Shown: piece by piece, positions 14,471-21,955 of the stretch
Layout of the letters: each line of letters begins with the position of its first letter
Numbering within the stretch: position 1 is the first letter of the stretch
Assembly: GCF_900112155.1 (NCBI RefSeq)
Contig: NZ_FOKQ01000001.1
Location: 124,001-188,000, forward strand
DNA: 64,000 nucleotides
Source: Hominimerdicola alba
GTDB taxonomy: Bacteria > Bacillota > Clostridia > Oscillospirales > Ruminococcaceae
Direction: 5' to 3'
Position numbers and translations under genes: made by a program
The notes under the pieces: generated by a model
Told to the model about the DNA's origin: nothing
Databases searched by the model: none
The model's input: the letters and a program-made list of their open reading frames with translations, nothing else

Positions 14471-16543
14471 ATGGGTGACTTAAATATTCAACAGCTTATT
14501 GAAAGGGCGAAAAACGGAGATAAGTCCGCAGTTGACGAGATATACAGAGAGTACAGCGATACCCTGACAAAATTCGTGATGAAGCAGGGGCTCACAGAAT
14601 TTGATGCGCAGGACGTTGTATCCGATACCTTTGTTGAAATGATGAAACACATCGATCAGCTGAAAGAATCCTCGTCATTCAATTCGTGGATACATACTAT
14701 AGCAAAGCGCAAGGCTTGGGAAGCCAAGGAAAAAGCATCACGCAGACAGGATATCCCAGCCGATCCCGAGGATGATGACCCCGACCGCGCTCTTGAACTA
14801 GCTTACGAACAAGCCCGCGAAGATACAGTGATGCTCCCCGAGGATTACGCTGTTAATGAGGACATCAAGCAGATAATTACAGAACAGCTGGAAGCACTCA
14901 GCCCCGAATACAAGGAGGCGCTCTTTCTGTTTTACTACAAAAACAAAAGTATTGCCGAGATAGCCGAACTTACAGGAACGAATGCGAACAACGCAAAGGT
15001 CAGGCTCTTCAATGCGCGCAAGAAGCTGAAAGCTAACCTTGAAAAACTGCAAAAAGCGGGCGTTGTGCTGTGTGCTGTTCCGCTCTTCAAATTCATACCC
15101 GAAAATGCAGGAAAACTGGAAACAGCCACCGCTGCGGGTGCTGCTGCAAAAGCAGCCACCACAGCCGCAAAGAGTTCAACGGCTGTAAAATCGGGAATAG
15201 CTGCAAAAGTTGCAGCGGCTGTCATCGCGGCAGGTGTGGTTGCAGGCGGAGTGACTATAGCTGTTAACAGATCGGATAAGAAAGACAAAGACCACGGAGG
15301 TCAGCTTCATGCCGCAGTTCAGAAAGTTCCCGATGTAGGAAAAGACAGCGATACAAGCCAGAAACCTCAGCTGATTAAGACAGAGACAAACGACATTACC
15401 TCTCAGCCTGACTGGAAAGCGGAAATGCTGAGCAAGCTGACTGAGGAATACGGCGATGCATCGGGATTAAAGGGTATCATGTATGATACGGACGGTGACG
15501 ATATCCCCGAATATTTCATATACGGCAAGGCATCAGAATCTGCGAAAAGGTTCAATACTGATAAGGAGTCAAATTACCTTACTGTGGGTACAAGATGTCT
15601 TTATGGATATTCGGAAAAATACATCAGAGCAGATACTGATTTTCAGCCGACTATTTGGTGTTCGGGTGACCCGTCGGAGAATGATCTGCTGTGTGTCGAG
15701 ACCGTGGAAAGTAGGCAGGAGATATTCACAACCAAAGAGGGCGGTCATCTTAATATCGGTATGGGTATGAGCGCCGAGGAAGCAAAGAGTATATATGATT
15801 TTGACAGCGAGACCCACAGGCTGATTGCTGACGAGACCACAGGATTTGAAGAGATAGGCGATTTCGCCAAGTGGATAGAAAGCTGGAATGGCAACTATGA
15901 ACTTAAGACCGAAGATGCACCCTTGCTTTCCTGCAATAACCTGAATGTATGGCAGAATTCATATTTTGAGTATATCGATATTTATGCCAACCATCACAAC
16001 AATGTCCGCTGCGGGCTTTATGATGTTAATGCCGACGGTGTTCCCGAACTTCTGCTTGAATCGTATATCGAGGTGACAGATGATGGAAAACACATAGGCA
16101 GTGATGCTGTGATGGTCACCTGTGACAGCAGCGGTGAGCGCGATTCTATTACGAGTGCAGATTACAATCATCGTGAGGATACAGAACTTGTAGGCGGATT
16201 GACATTCACGGGACAAAACGAGAATGTGTGTACTGTCAATCCCCTGAGGTTAGACGAAAACACAGTGCAGTACACCGAATTGCGCCACAGGATAGTGGAC
16301 GGTCATTTTGAGTATGACGGCGGTATAAGCGATACTTTCAATGTGACCGACAAAGGATTTGTGTATTTCAGGGGAAAGAATGAGATCGAGAAAGATTTAT
16401 TTATGGAATCACACACCAGATTATATGGGATCTCCGATCCTGTAACGACCTGTCCCGCTTCATTCGATAAACAGGCAAATATCAAGTGGTTTGATAACAA
16501 GCACAGGATAGATATGTTTATCGACAATTTATCAAAAAACTGA
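14471..16543 (+). CDS. ECF-type sigma factor fused to a membrane helix and extracytoplasmic domain
   Basis: Of 690 residues, 1-195 are an ECF sigma factor. Region 2 (10-80) has QDVVSDTFVEMMKHI and WIHTIAKRKAWE; region 4 (135-190) has LSPEYKEALFLFYYKNKSIAEIAELTG. An Ala/Thr-rich stretch (215-250) leads to a hydrophobic helix (243-266, AVIAAGVVAGGVTIAV). About 420 residues then follow outside the membrane, with Asp-rich parts such as DTDGDDIPEYFIYG and DVNADGVPELLLE that resemble calcium-binding repeats. ECF sigma factors are normally ~180 residues and soluble. A tethered form would need release or would act at the membrane. AAGGAG precedes the ATG. A lipoprotein gene follows closely. Confidence 0.85.
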   Translation: MGDLNIQQLIERAKNGDKSAVDEIYREYSDTLTKFVMKQGLTEFDAQDVVSDTFVEMMKHIDQLKESSSFNSWIHTIAKRKAWEAKEKASRRQDIPADPEDDDPDRALELAYEQAREDTVMLPEDYAVNEDIKQIITEQLEALSPEYKEALFLFYYKNKSIAEIAELTGTNANNAKVRLFNARKKLKANLEKLQKAGVVLCAVPLFKFIPENAGKLETATAAGAAAKAATTAAKSSTAVKSGIAAKVAAAVIAAGVVAGGVTIAVNRSDKKDKDHGGQLHAAVQKVPDVGKDSDTSQKPQLIKTETNDITSQPDWKAEMLSKLTEEYGDASGLKGIMYDTDGDDIPEYFIYGKASESAKRFNTDKESNYLTVGTRCLYGYSEKYIRADTDFQPTIWCSGDPSENDLLCVETVESRQEIFTTKEGGHLNIGMGMSAEEAKSIYDFDSETHRLIADETTGFEEIGDFAKWIESWNGNYELKTEDAPLLSCNNLNVWQNSYFEYIDIYANHHNNVRCGLYDVNADGVPELLLESYIEVTDDGKHIGSDAVMVTCDSSGERDSITSADYNHREDTELVGGLTFTGQNENVCTVNPLRLDENTVQYTELRHRIVDGHFEYDGGISDTFNVTDKGFVYFRGKNEIEKDLFMESHTRLYGISDPVTTCPASFDKQANIKWFDNKHRIDMFIDNLSKN

Positions 16544-16567
16544 AATTGACTTAACGGAGGAATAAAA

Positions 16568-17455
16568 ATGAATATCAAGAAAATAACAGTAGTGGCAGCA
16601 GTATGTTTATGTCTTGCAATGACAGGCTGTGGAGAAAATGTGGAAAAGAACGCCAAGCCTACCGATAAGCCCGCGGCTTCGGCATCAGTGGATAAAGCTG
16701 AAAACAACACCGCTGACGATAATGCACCAGCAAGCGAAGATGCTCCCGCTGATACCGATGAAGCTTCCGAAACTCCAGCATCTATGGATTTTCAGACTAC
16801 TCAGCAGATAAAGGACGCGACCCTTTCATCGGGCTATGTCCAGATAGCTAATGACATTTTCAGAGAGGGCGGCTATATGACGGTAGGGGAGTTCGTTGAA
16901 AACTACGGCGACAGATGGGACTGCTCCGAGATCGACCTCACCATGGAAGCTGATACAAAGTTTTTCCGTTTCCTCAAGGCGACTTTAAAAGGTACAGATC
17001 TTTTTATGGAAATGGTAGCAACTGCACCGGTATCGGGAAGCGGCACAGTTGCCGATGCTGTCATAATGTGTTTTAAAAGCGAGGGAGGTATCACAAATGA
17101 TAATCTGTGGCTCCCGGGAGGTATATGCCACCACTGCACCGATCAGAATTATGACGGCATGGTCGCTATGTACGAAGCACAGGGCTGTACTCTTACCGAT
17201 GAGCTTTTCCACAACGGACACGGTGTAAGCAAATACAGTATGACGAAAAATGTCGGCTCTTACTGCGCTATACCCGCAACCGATGAACGTCCTTATGACA
17301 GCACCTACTGCCTTATTGAGCTTGACGAAGTGAACCTCTACGGTGAAAAGCCAGTTATAGGATATTATTTCCTGGATATGCACGACGGTGAAGCAGTTTA
17401 CTTCACCTACAACTGGATATACTACGGCTCTGACGATGTTTACCAGTGGAGCTAA
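16568..17455 (+). CDS. Secreted lipoprotein of unknown function
   Basis: The 295-residue protein has a lipoprotein signal peptide with lipobox LAMTGC (Cys21). A low-complexity Ala/Asp/Pro linker covers about 30-75. A folded domain (80-295) starts with QQIKDATLSSGYVQIANDIF; it has several Cys and ends in YFTYNWIYYGSDDVYQWS. No known family was recognised. GGAGG precedes the ATG and the gap to the sigma-factor gene is 24 bases, so the two are one operon. The lipoprotein may work outside the membrane with the external domain of the sigma fusion; this is inference. Confidence 0.75.
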   Translation: MNIKKITVVAAVCLCLAMTGCGENVEKNAKPTDKPAASASVDKAENNTADDNAPASEDAPADTDEASETPASMDFQTTQQIKDATLSSGYVQIANDIFREGGYMTVGEFVENYGDRWDCSEIDLTMEADTKFFRFLKATLKGTDLFMEMVATAPVSGSGTVADAVIMCFKSEGGITNDNLWLPGGICHHCTDQNYDGMVAMYEAQGCTLTDELFHNGHGVSKYSMTKNVGSYCAIPATDERPYDSTYCLIELDEVNLYGEKPVIGYYFLDMHDGEAVYFTYNWIYYGSDDVYQWS

Positions 17456-17503
17456 ATCCTAACAGCTTTCAGCTAAAAGTTTTTTGTTGATAAAAAAAAT
17501 TGT

Positions 17504-17548
17504 AGCCATAGCATTTCTGATGTGAAGCCAGAAGTGCTGTGGCTTTTC
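17504..17548 (+). terminator. Terminator after the lipoprotein gene (copy of a repeated hairpin)
   Basis: AGCCATAGCATTTCTG (17504-17519) pairs with CAGAAGTGCTGTGGCT (17529-17544), followed by TTTTCTG. A closely similar hairpin in opposite orientation is at 25786-25840. Confidence 0.85.
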
Positions 17549-17550
17549 TG

Positions 17551-17579
17551 TTGACAATGGGAACGGATTCTGATATAAT
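17551..17579 (+). promoter_or_regulatory. Promoter of the DUF2185 gene
   Basis: TTGACA (17551-17556), 17-base spacer, TATAAT (17574-17579), 35 bases before the start codon and directly after the upstream terminator. Confidence 0.85.
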
Positions 17580-17613
17580 CAAGAAAATACTTATGATATG
17601 GCGGTGGATAGTT

Positions 17614-18405
17614 ATGAATAATATACTTGTTCAGGTAGATAAATATATGCACGAAGCGCTGAAAAGCAAACTTCCCGAAGTAAGTTCGGCTGATCTTGAA
17701 AAAGATGGCGCAGTTTTTTATATGAACGGAAAAAACGGAACGGCTTTTGATTGGTTCGTCAACGAGCATTTCCCATGCTTTTTTATTTTCTACGGTGATA
17801 AAGAAAACCTGGGTGCGGTAAAGGCGACCCTTTATTCAGACGGAAGATTATCCGTTTATGTTTTCGGCGATAAGGGTCATGCTGATGCGGAAGAGGTTAC
17901 TTATACTGTAGAAGCAGATGCAGATCAGCTTCTGAGATTAGCAGCATTTCTGACAGATAATGCTGATGAAAAAAAGATATGGGATGCTGATATCAGAGAT
18001 CTTCCCGAGGGTGATATTTGTGATGAACAGTCGGTTAGAGTGTTTCTTGATTCGGAAAAATACTATATGCCCATGATAGAACGAAGGAAGCTTTGGGATA
18101 AGACAGCGATAGTTTCCAAAAAAGTTCGTGCCGAGGGCTGGAAAATCTGCTTCGGTATCCGTGATGAACCTACGAGAGATGGCGATAGTGGCTGGTACTT
18201 TGGTGTCGGAAATGAGCCTGAGAATTATGCCAACGATGCGGATAATCTGGAACTGTGGAAAGTTGGCTCGGTGCTGATGTTTGAACCTGCACTGAACGAG
18301 CTGATATCCGCGCCTTACGGCACTTTGATAATTCGTGTAGATCACGATAAGTTTGAGATCGAATCACCAGAAAAAGATATCCTTATTGAGAAAAGAGAAA
18401 GCTGA
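17614..18405 (+). CDS. DUF2185 (Imm33-like) domain protein
   Basis: The 263-residue protein starts at the ATG at 17614; the upstream in-frame ATG lies within the promoter. Residues ~1-115 are an alpha/beta region of unknown type. Residues ~150-250 form a DUF2185 domain, marked by AIVSKKVRAEGWKICFGIRD, DGDSGWYFGVGNEPE and ISAPYGT. DUF2185 is related to the Imm33 group of predicted immunity proteins against polymorphic toxins. No toxin gene is adjacent, so here it may be an orphan immunity gene or have another role. It is a single-gene unit with its own strong promoter. Confidence 0.8.
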   Translation: MNNILVQVDKYMHEALKSKLPEVSSADLEKDGAVFYMNGKNGTAFDWFVNEHFPCFFIFYGDKENLGAVKATLYSDGRLSVYVFGDKGHADAEEVTYTVEADADQLLRLAAFLTDNADEKKIWDADIRDLPEGDICDEQSVRVFLDSEKYYMPMIERRKLWDKTAIVSKKVRAEGWKICFGIRDEPTRDGDSGWYFGVGNEPENYANDADNLELWKVGSVLMFEPALNELISAPYGTLIIRVDHDKFEIESPEKDILIEKRES

Positions 18406-18456
18406 TTTTTCTGCCGCGATCCCCTGAAGCTTTTTTGACAACTGTCTAAAAAAGTA

Positions 18457-18485
18457 TTGACTTTTTCAAGCATCGGTGCTATCAT
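18457..18485 (+). promoter_or_regulatory. Promoter of the hemolysin III gene
   Basis: TTGACT (18457-18462), 17-base spacer, TATCAT (18480-18485), 36 bases before the GTG start. Confidence 0.65.
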
Positions 18486-18521
18486 ATACCTAAGAGAAAA
18501 CAGACCGAAAGGGGCGGTAAT

Positions 18522-19187
18522 GTGAGCACTGACATCAAAAATAAACAGAAACGGTATACTCTCGGGGAAGAGATATTCAACTCCGTGAGCCACGGTGTAG
18601 GCGGGGGACTTTCAATCGCGGGAACGGTGATACTGATAGTATTCGCAGTGATCTACTCCGATGCCTGGGGCGTTGTCAGCAGTGCGATATACGGGGCTTC
18701 GCTGATAATCTTGTACACCATGTCCACCTTATACCACGCCATTACGAATGACAGAGCAAAGGGATTTTTCCGCATAATGGATCACAACACAATATTTTTC
18801 CTGATTGCGGGAACTTATACACCTATCACACTGGTACCACTGCGGGGTGCCTTTGGCTGGACGCTTTTCGGTGTGATATGGGCGGCGGCGGTGGTCGGCA
18901 TAGTGCTGAACTCCATCGACCTGGAAAAATTCCGCAAGCCCTCGGTGGTGTGTTATATACTTATGGGCTGGGCAGTTGTCTTCGCGGTAAAGCCCATGCT
19001 GAGGACGATAAACAAGATATCCCTGCTGTTCCTGCTCATAGGCGGACTTTTTTACACCATCGGTGTGTTCTTCTACGTGATGAAGAAAAAGCGCTACTTC
19101 CATTCAATATGGCATCTTTTCACCATCGGCGGAAGCGTGTTCCACTGGTTTTCGATACTGCTTATAATGATACATAACGGAAGATAA
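18522..19187 (+). CDS. Hemolysin III / PAQR family membrane protein
   Basis: The 221-residue protein has seven hydrophobic helices and the PAQR motifs: GEEIFNSVSHGVG near the N terminus, STLYHA, DHNTIFFLIAGTYTP and, near the end, WHLFTIGGSVFHWFS. The conserved Ser, His and Asp residues in these motifs form a putative metal site. The start is GTG 18522 with AAGGGGCGG upstream. The bacterial family (YqfA/HlyIII) is widespread; membrane-fluidity control and hydrolase activity have been proposed, and the hemolysin name is historical. It is monocistronic. Confidence 0.92.
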   Translation: MSTDIKNKQKRYTLGEEIFNSVSHGVGGGLSIAGTVILIVFAVIYSDAWGVVSSAIYGASLIILYTMSTLYHAITNDRAKGFFRIMDHNTIFFLIAGTYTPITLVPLRGAFGWTLFGVIWAAAVVGIVLNSIDLEKFRKPSVVCYILMGWAVVFAVKPMLRTINKISLLFLLIGGLFYTIGVFFYVMKKKRYFHSIWHLFTIGGSVFHWFSILLIMIHNGR

Positions 19188-19194
19188 TAATAAC

Positions 19195-19229
19195 CCCCGA
19201 AGCACTGTGAAATGCTTCGGGGAATTTTG
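19195..19229. terminator. Terminator between the convergent hemolysin III and flavodiiron genes
   Basis: CCCCGAAGCA (19195-19204) pairs perfectly with TGCTTCGGGG (19213-19222), then AATTTTG. It may serve both strands. Confidence 0.8.
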
Positions 19230-19257
19230 TTTGAATTTAAATATGTAACTATACAGA

Positions 19258-20427
19258 TCACTTAGCAGTCAGCGCATCAGCCAGTTCTTCCAGAGCCTTT
19301 TCGCTTTCGGCGTTCAGTGCGGACTTTATGGTAACAACAGGTTCAACCAGAGTGATATCCTTGAACTTTTCAACATAGCTCTTGATTACCCTTGCAGCCG
19401 AAGGTGCCCATGAACCGTTCTCAACAATGGCAATCTTCCTGTTTCTGTAAGTCTTGTCACGCAGGTGCATCAGCAGTTCTTCCATAGGAGGGAACACGCC
19501 GCCGTCGTAAGATGAAGACATAAGTACCAGTCTGTCATAGCGGAATGCGTCCTCAACAGCTTCAGCCTGATCGTCACGGGTAATGTCGGAGAGTGAAACT
19601 TTCTCAGCGCCCCTTGCTTCCAGCATTTCTTTCAGCTTTTCAGCTGCTGCGAGAGTGTTGCCGTGTATAGAAGCGCAAGCGATGAATATTCCCTTGTTCT
19701 CAGGCTCGTAGCTGGACCATGTATTGTAAAGGTCAATATAATACCCCAGATTTTCGGTCAGTATCGGACCGTGGAGAGGGAGTATCATCTTGATATCCAG
19801 CGCAGCCGCCTTTTTAAGAACAGCCTGAACCTGTGCGCCGTACTTTCCGACAATGTTGAAGTAGTATCTTCTTGCCTCGCAAGCCCAGTCCTCATCGGTA
19901 TCGAGAGTGCCGAATTTACCGAATGCATCAGCGGAGAAGAAAGCGCCCTCGCTTACTTCAAATGTCATCATGACCTCAGGCCAGTGTACCATAGGTGTCA
20001 TGAAGAATTTCAGGGTATGACTGCCAAGTTCCAGTGTGTCGCCCTCTTTAACTATTACAGAACGAGCACCGATATCGGGTATATTGAAGAACTGTCCCAG
20101 CATGGTGAATGTCTTTGCGTTACCAACGACCTTCATATCGGGATACTCAGCCATAAGTTTTGCGATGTTTGCGGAATGGTCGGGCTCAACGTGCTGAACT
20201 ACCAGATAGTCAGCCTTTCTGTCCCCAAGAGCTTTCTTAACATTTGCGAGCCATATATCACTGACACGCTTGTCAGCTGTATCCATGATGCAAACCTTGT
20301 CATCGAGTATAGCATAGGAATTGTAAGCCATACCGTTGGGAACATCGTACTGACTTTCAAAAAGATCCAGATCCTTATCGTCAGCACCTATATATACTAT
20401 GCTGTCTGAAATTTTAATTTCTGCCAT
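19258..20427 (-). CDS. Flavodiiron protein (FprA-type O2/NO reductase)
   Basis: The start at 20427 gives 389 residues and has GGAGG eight bases upstream; a TTG further upstream overlaps that site. The N-terminal metallo-beta-lactamase-like domain has the diiron ligands H79, E81, D83 and H84 (HVEPDHS), H148 (MVHWPE), D167 (FSADAFG) and H219 (LPLHGPI). The C-terminal flavodoxin domain (~245-389) has the FMN loop ASIHGNT and SSSYDGGVFP. Such proteins reduce O2 to water or NO to N2O in the cytoplasm of anaerobes, using electrons from rubredoxin or a reductase. No rubredoxin gene is adjacent. All metal ligands are present, so it should be active. Confidence 0.95.
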   Translation of the reverse strand: MAEIKISDSIVYIGADDKDLDLFESQYDVPNGMAYNSYAILDDKVCIMDTADKRVSDIWLANVKKALGDRKADYLVVQHVEPDHSANIAKLMAEYPDMKVVGNAKTFTMLGQFFNIPDIGARSVIVKEGDTLELGSHTLKFFMTPMVHWPEVMMTFEVSEGAFFSADAFGKFGTLDTDEDWACEARRYYFNIVGKYGAQVQAVLKKAAALDIKMILPLHGPILTENLGYYIDLYNTWSSYEPENKGIFIACASIHGNTLAAAEKLKEMLEARGAEKVSLSDITRDDQAEAVEDAFRYDRLVLMSSSYDGGVFPPMEELLMHLRDKTYRNRKIAIVENGSWAPSAARVIKSYVEKFKDITLVEPVVTIKSALNAESEKALEELADALTAK

Positions 20428-20457
20428 TGTGATTACCTCCAAATTTTGTATACATTT

Positions 20458-20486
20458 ATTGTATCACATCACGGGCTTATTGTCAA
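20458..20486 (-). promoter_or_regulatory. Promoter of the flavodiiron gene
   Basis: On the minus strand, TTGACA (20481-20486), 17-base spacer, TACAAT (20458-20463), ~30 bases before the start. Confidence 0.85.
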
Positions 20487-20517
20487 CCTGAACTATACAC
20501 GGTATTTCAGAGGAGTA

Positions 20518-21180
20518 TCATTCCTTGATATCGCCGTCAAAAATATATCCTATGATGAACCTGTTTTCCTTGTAAACTTGACCGATATCCGCATAGTGGC
20601 GAACTGATGTATCATTGCCGTAGAGATTGTATACGAGGAATCGTCCTGCACGGTATTTGTATGCTACAGTGTGAAGTCCGCCGCTGAAAAAATCAAGCCC
20701 GTGGAACTTCGCAGTCGAACGCTCGTTGTTCCAGAAAGAGATTATCCCGCAGGACGCTTTTGTGGTCTTGGCGTATTTTGCAAACTCTCCTCCGTCACGG
20801 TAGGAACGGTAGGGCATATCGTGCTTTTTAAAAAAGTACCACAGCTTCTTCGGGGCAGTACCCCAGTATCCGTTGGGGAAAATATAGTGCATCTTGTTTA
20901 TCTCAAACTCAAATACCACTTGCGGAAATGTTATCTCTCTACCGAGAAGAACAGCGCAGTTGTAGCAGGCAATGAGTTCACAGCCGTTCCAGCTTAGGGG
21001 ATATGTGCCGTAGCGCATATCGCAAAGTGGTTTTGTGCGCTGACCGTGGAGAGGTCTGTGTTTGCTGTCTGCGAATACCGCAGTATTGTGCGCAAAATTT
21101 TCCATAGTCTGCCTGCTCCTGCCATGCTTAGGGAAATTTCCGTCCCTGTCAGGCGGAGATACCAGCCAGTTCTTTTTCAC
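20518..21180 (-). CDS. Putative papain-fold (C39-like) cysteine peptidase
   Basis: The 220-residue protein begins at GTG 21178-21180, after AGGAGG. It has no signal peptide. A likely catalytic Cys lies in LSWNGCELIACYN, a likely His in GGLHTVAYKY and a polar residue in YNLYGND. The order Cys-His-Asn/Asp and the text around the Cys resemble bacterial C39-like peptidases. The substrate is unknown. It sits between a flavodiiron gene and a SUKH-like gene on the same strand. The alternative is a non-peptidase member of the fold or an unrelated hypothetical protein. Confidence 0.55.
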   Translation of the reverse strand: MKKNWLVSPPDRDGNFPKHGRSRQTMENFAHNTAVFADSKHRPLHGQRTKPLCDMRYGTYPLSWNGCELIACYNCAVLLGREITFPQVVFEFEINKMHYIFPNGYWGTAPKKLWYFFKKHDMPYRSYRDGGEFAKYAKTTKASCGIISFWNNERSTAKFHGLDFFSGGLHTVAYKYRAGRFLVYNLYGNDTSVRHYADIGQVYKENRFIIGYIFDGDIKE

Positions 21181-21227
21181 GTGACCGCCTCCTTTTGCCT
21201 ATGTACACGAAATACTGTTATAATTCG

Positions 21228-21767
21228 TCAAAATTCAAATATCTGTTGGTAATCATCATAGTCCTCTGAAGTTGCTGTGATCTTCAGTTGGGGTTGTGTT
21301 TGAACAGCTTCTCTGAACATCTGAAATATTTTCTGCGGATCAGTTTCAAGCTGAAATTCCTCTGAAAAATCCTCCAGAAAATCTTCTTCGATCTCAATAA
21401 AATGTTCAGAAAATTCATCATGATCTTCCAGCCATCCGAACTTTCCGAAATCTTTAAGGTATCCGCAGTGAATGATGATGCTGAAAAAGTCGCGGATGTT
21501 TTTTGCGACTATACCCGACTGCCCCTCAGAGTCTATCATACCCACCATCTCACCATCAAGCAGGGCATATATTCCGCCTTCACCATCGCAGGCAAAGGGT
21601 TCAAGCTTGTAATTGCTTTTGGCGTTCTCAGTAAGAAAACTCAGATCATCTGCAAGTTCCTCGTCATCCTCAAAATCAAGATCACATTCACCTGAAAGAT
21701 AATCAAGAAGCTCTTCGTTATCTTTAATATATTCGATAATATTTTTTAAAAGGTCATTATTATTCAT
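21228..21767 (-). CDS. Acidic SUKH (SMI1/KNR4)-like protein
   Basis: The 179-residue, strongly acidic protein has the central pattern FACDGEGGIYALLDGEMVGM followed by SEGQSGIVAKNIRDFFSIII. This is close to the core of SUKH-type immunity and SMI1/KNR4 proteins. The C-terminal half is Glu/Asp-rich and helical. SUKH proteins often neutralise nuclease toxins; no toxin gene is next to it, but a possible peptidase gene follows on the same strand. Start ATG has GAGGTG about 11 bases upstream. The family call is by pattern. Confidence 0.6.
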   Translation of the reverse strand: MNNNDLLKNIIEYIKDNEELLDYLSGECDLDFEDDEELADDLSFLTENAKSNYKLEPFACDGEGGIYALLDGEMVGMIDSEGQSGIVAKNIRDFFSIIIHCGYLKDFGKFGWLEDHDEFSEHFIEIEEDFLEDFSEEFQLETDPQKIFQMFREAVQTQPQLKITATSEDYDDYQQIFEF

Positions 21768-21882
21768 GGAGCATTTTCACCTCGCTTATCACTAATTATA
21801 CCAAGCTGAAACAAAAAAGTCAATGCGTGATAACCTATTTCATGAAAATCACATTGTCATTTGAAAAAATATTAAAATTATC

Positions 21883-21911
21883 TTGAAGTTTTAGAAAAAA
21901 TGTGTTATACT
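21883..21911 (+). promoter_or_regulatory. Promoter of the FIST-GGDEF gene
   Basis: TTGAAG (21883-21888), 17-base spacer, TATACT (21906-21911). Confidence 0.6.
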
Positions 21912-21955
21912 AATCTATAAATATAATGGATTTCTACTGAATGGAGGAGCTGTCG

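Noticed and set aside
19258-20427. Metallo-beta-lactamase antibiotic resistance gene
   Set aside because: The C-terminal flavodoxin domain and the HxExDH ligand set identify a flavodiiron protein.
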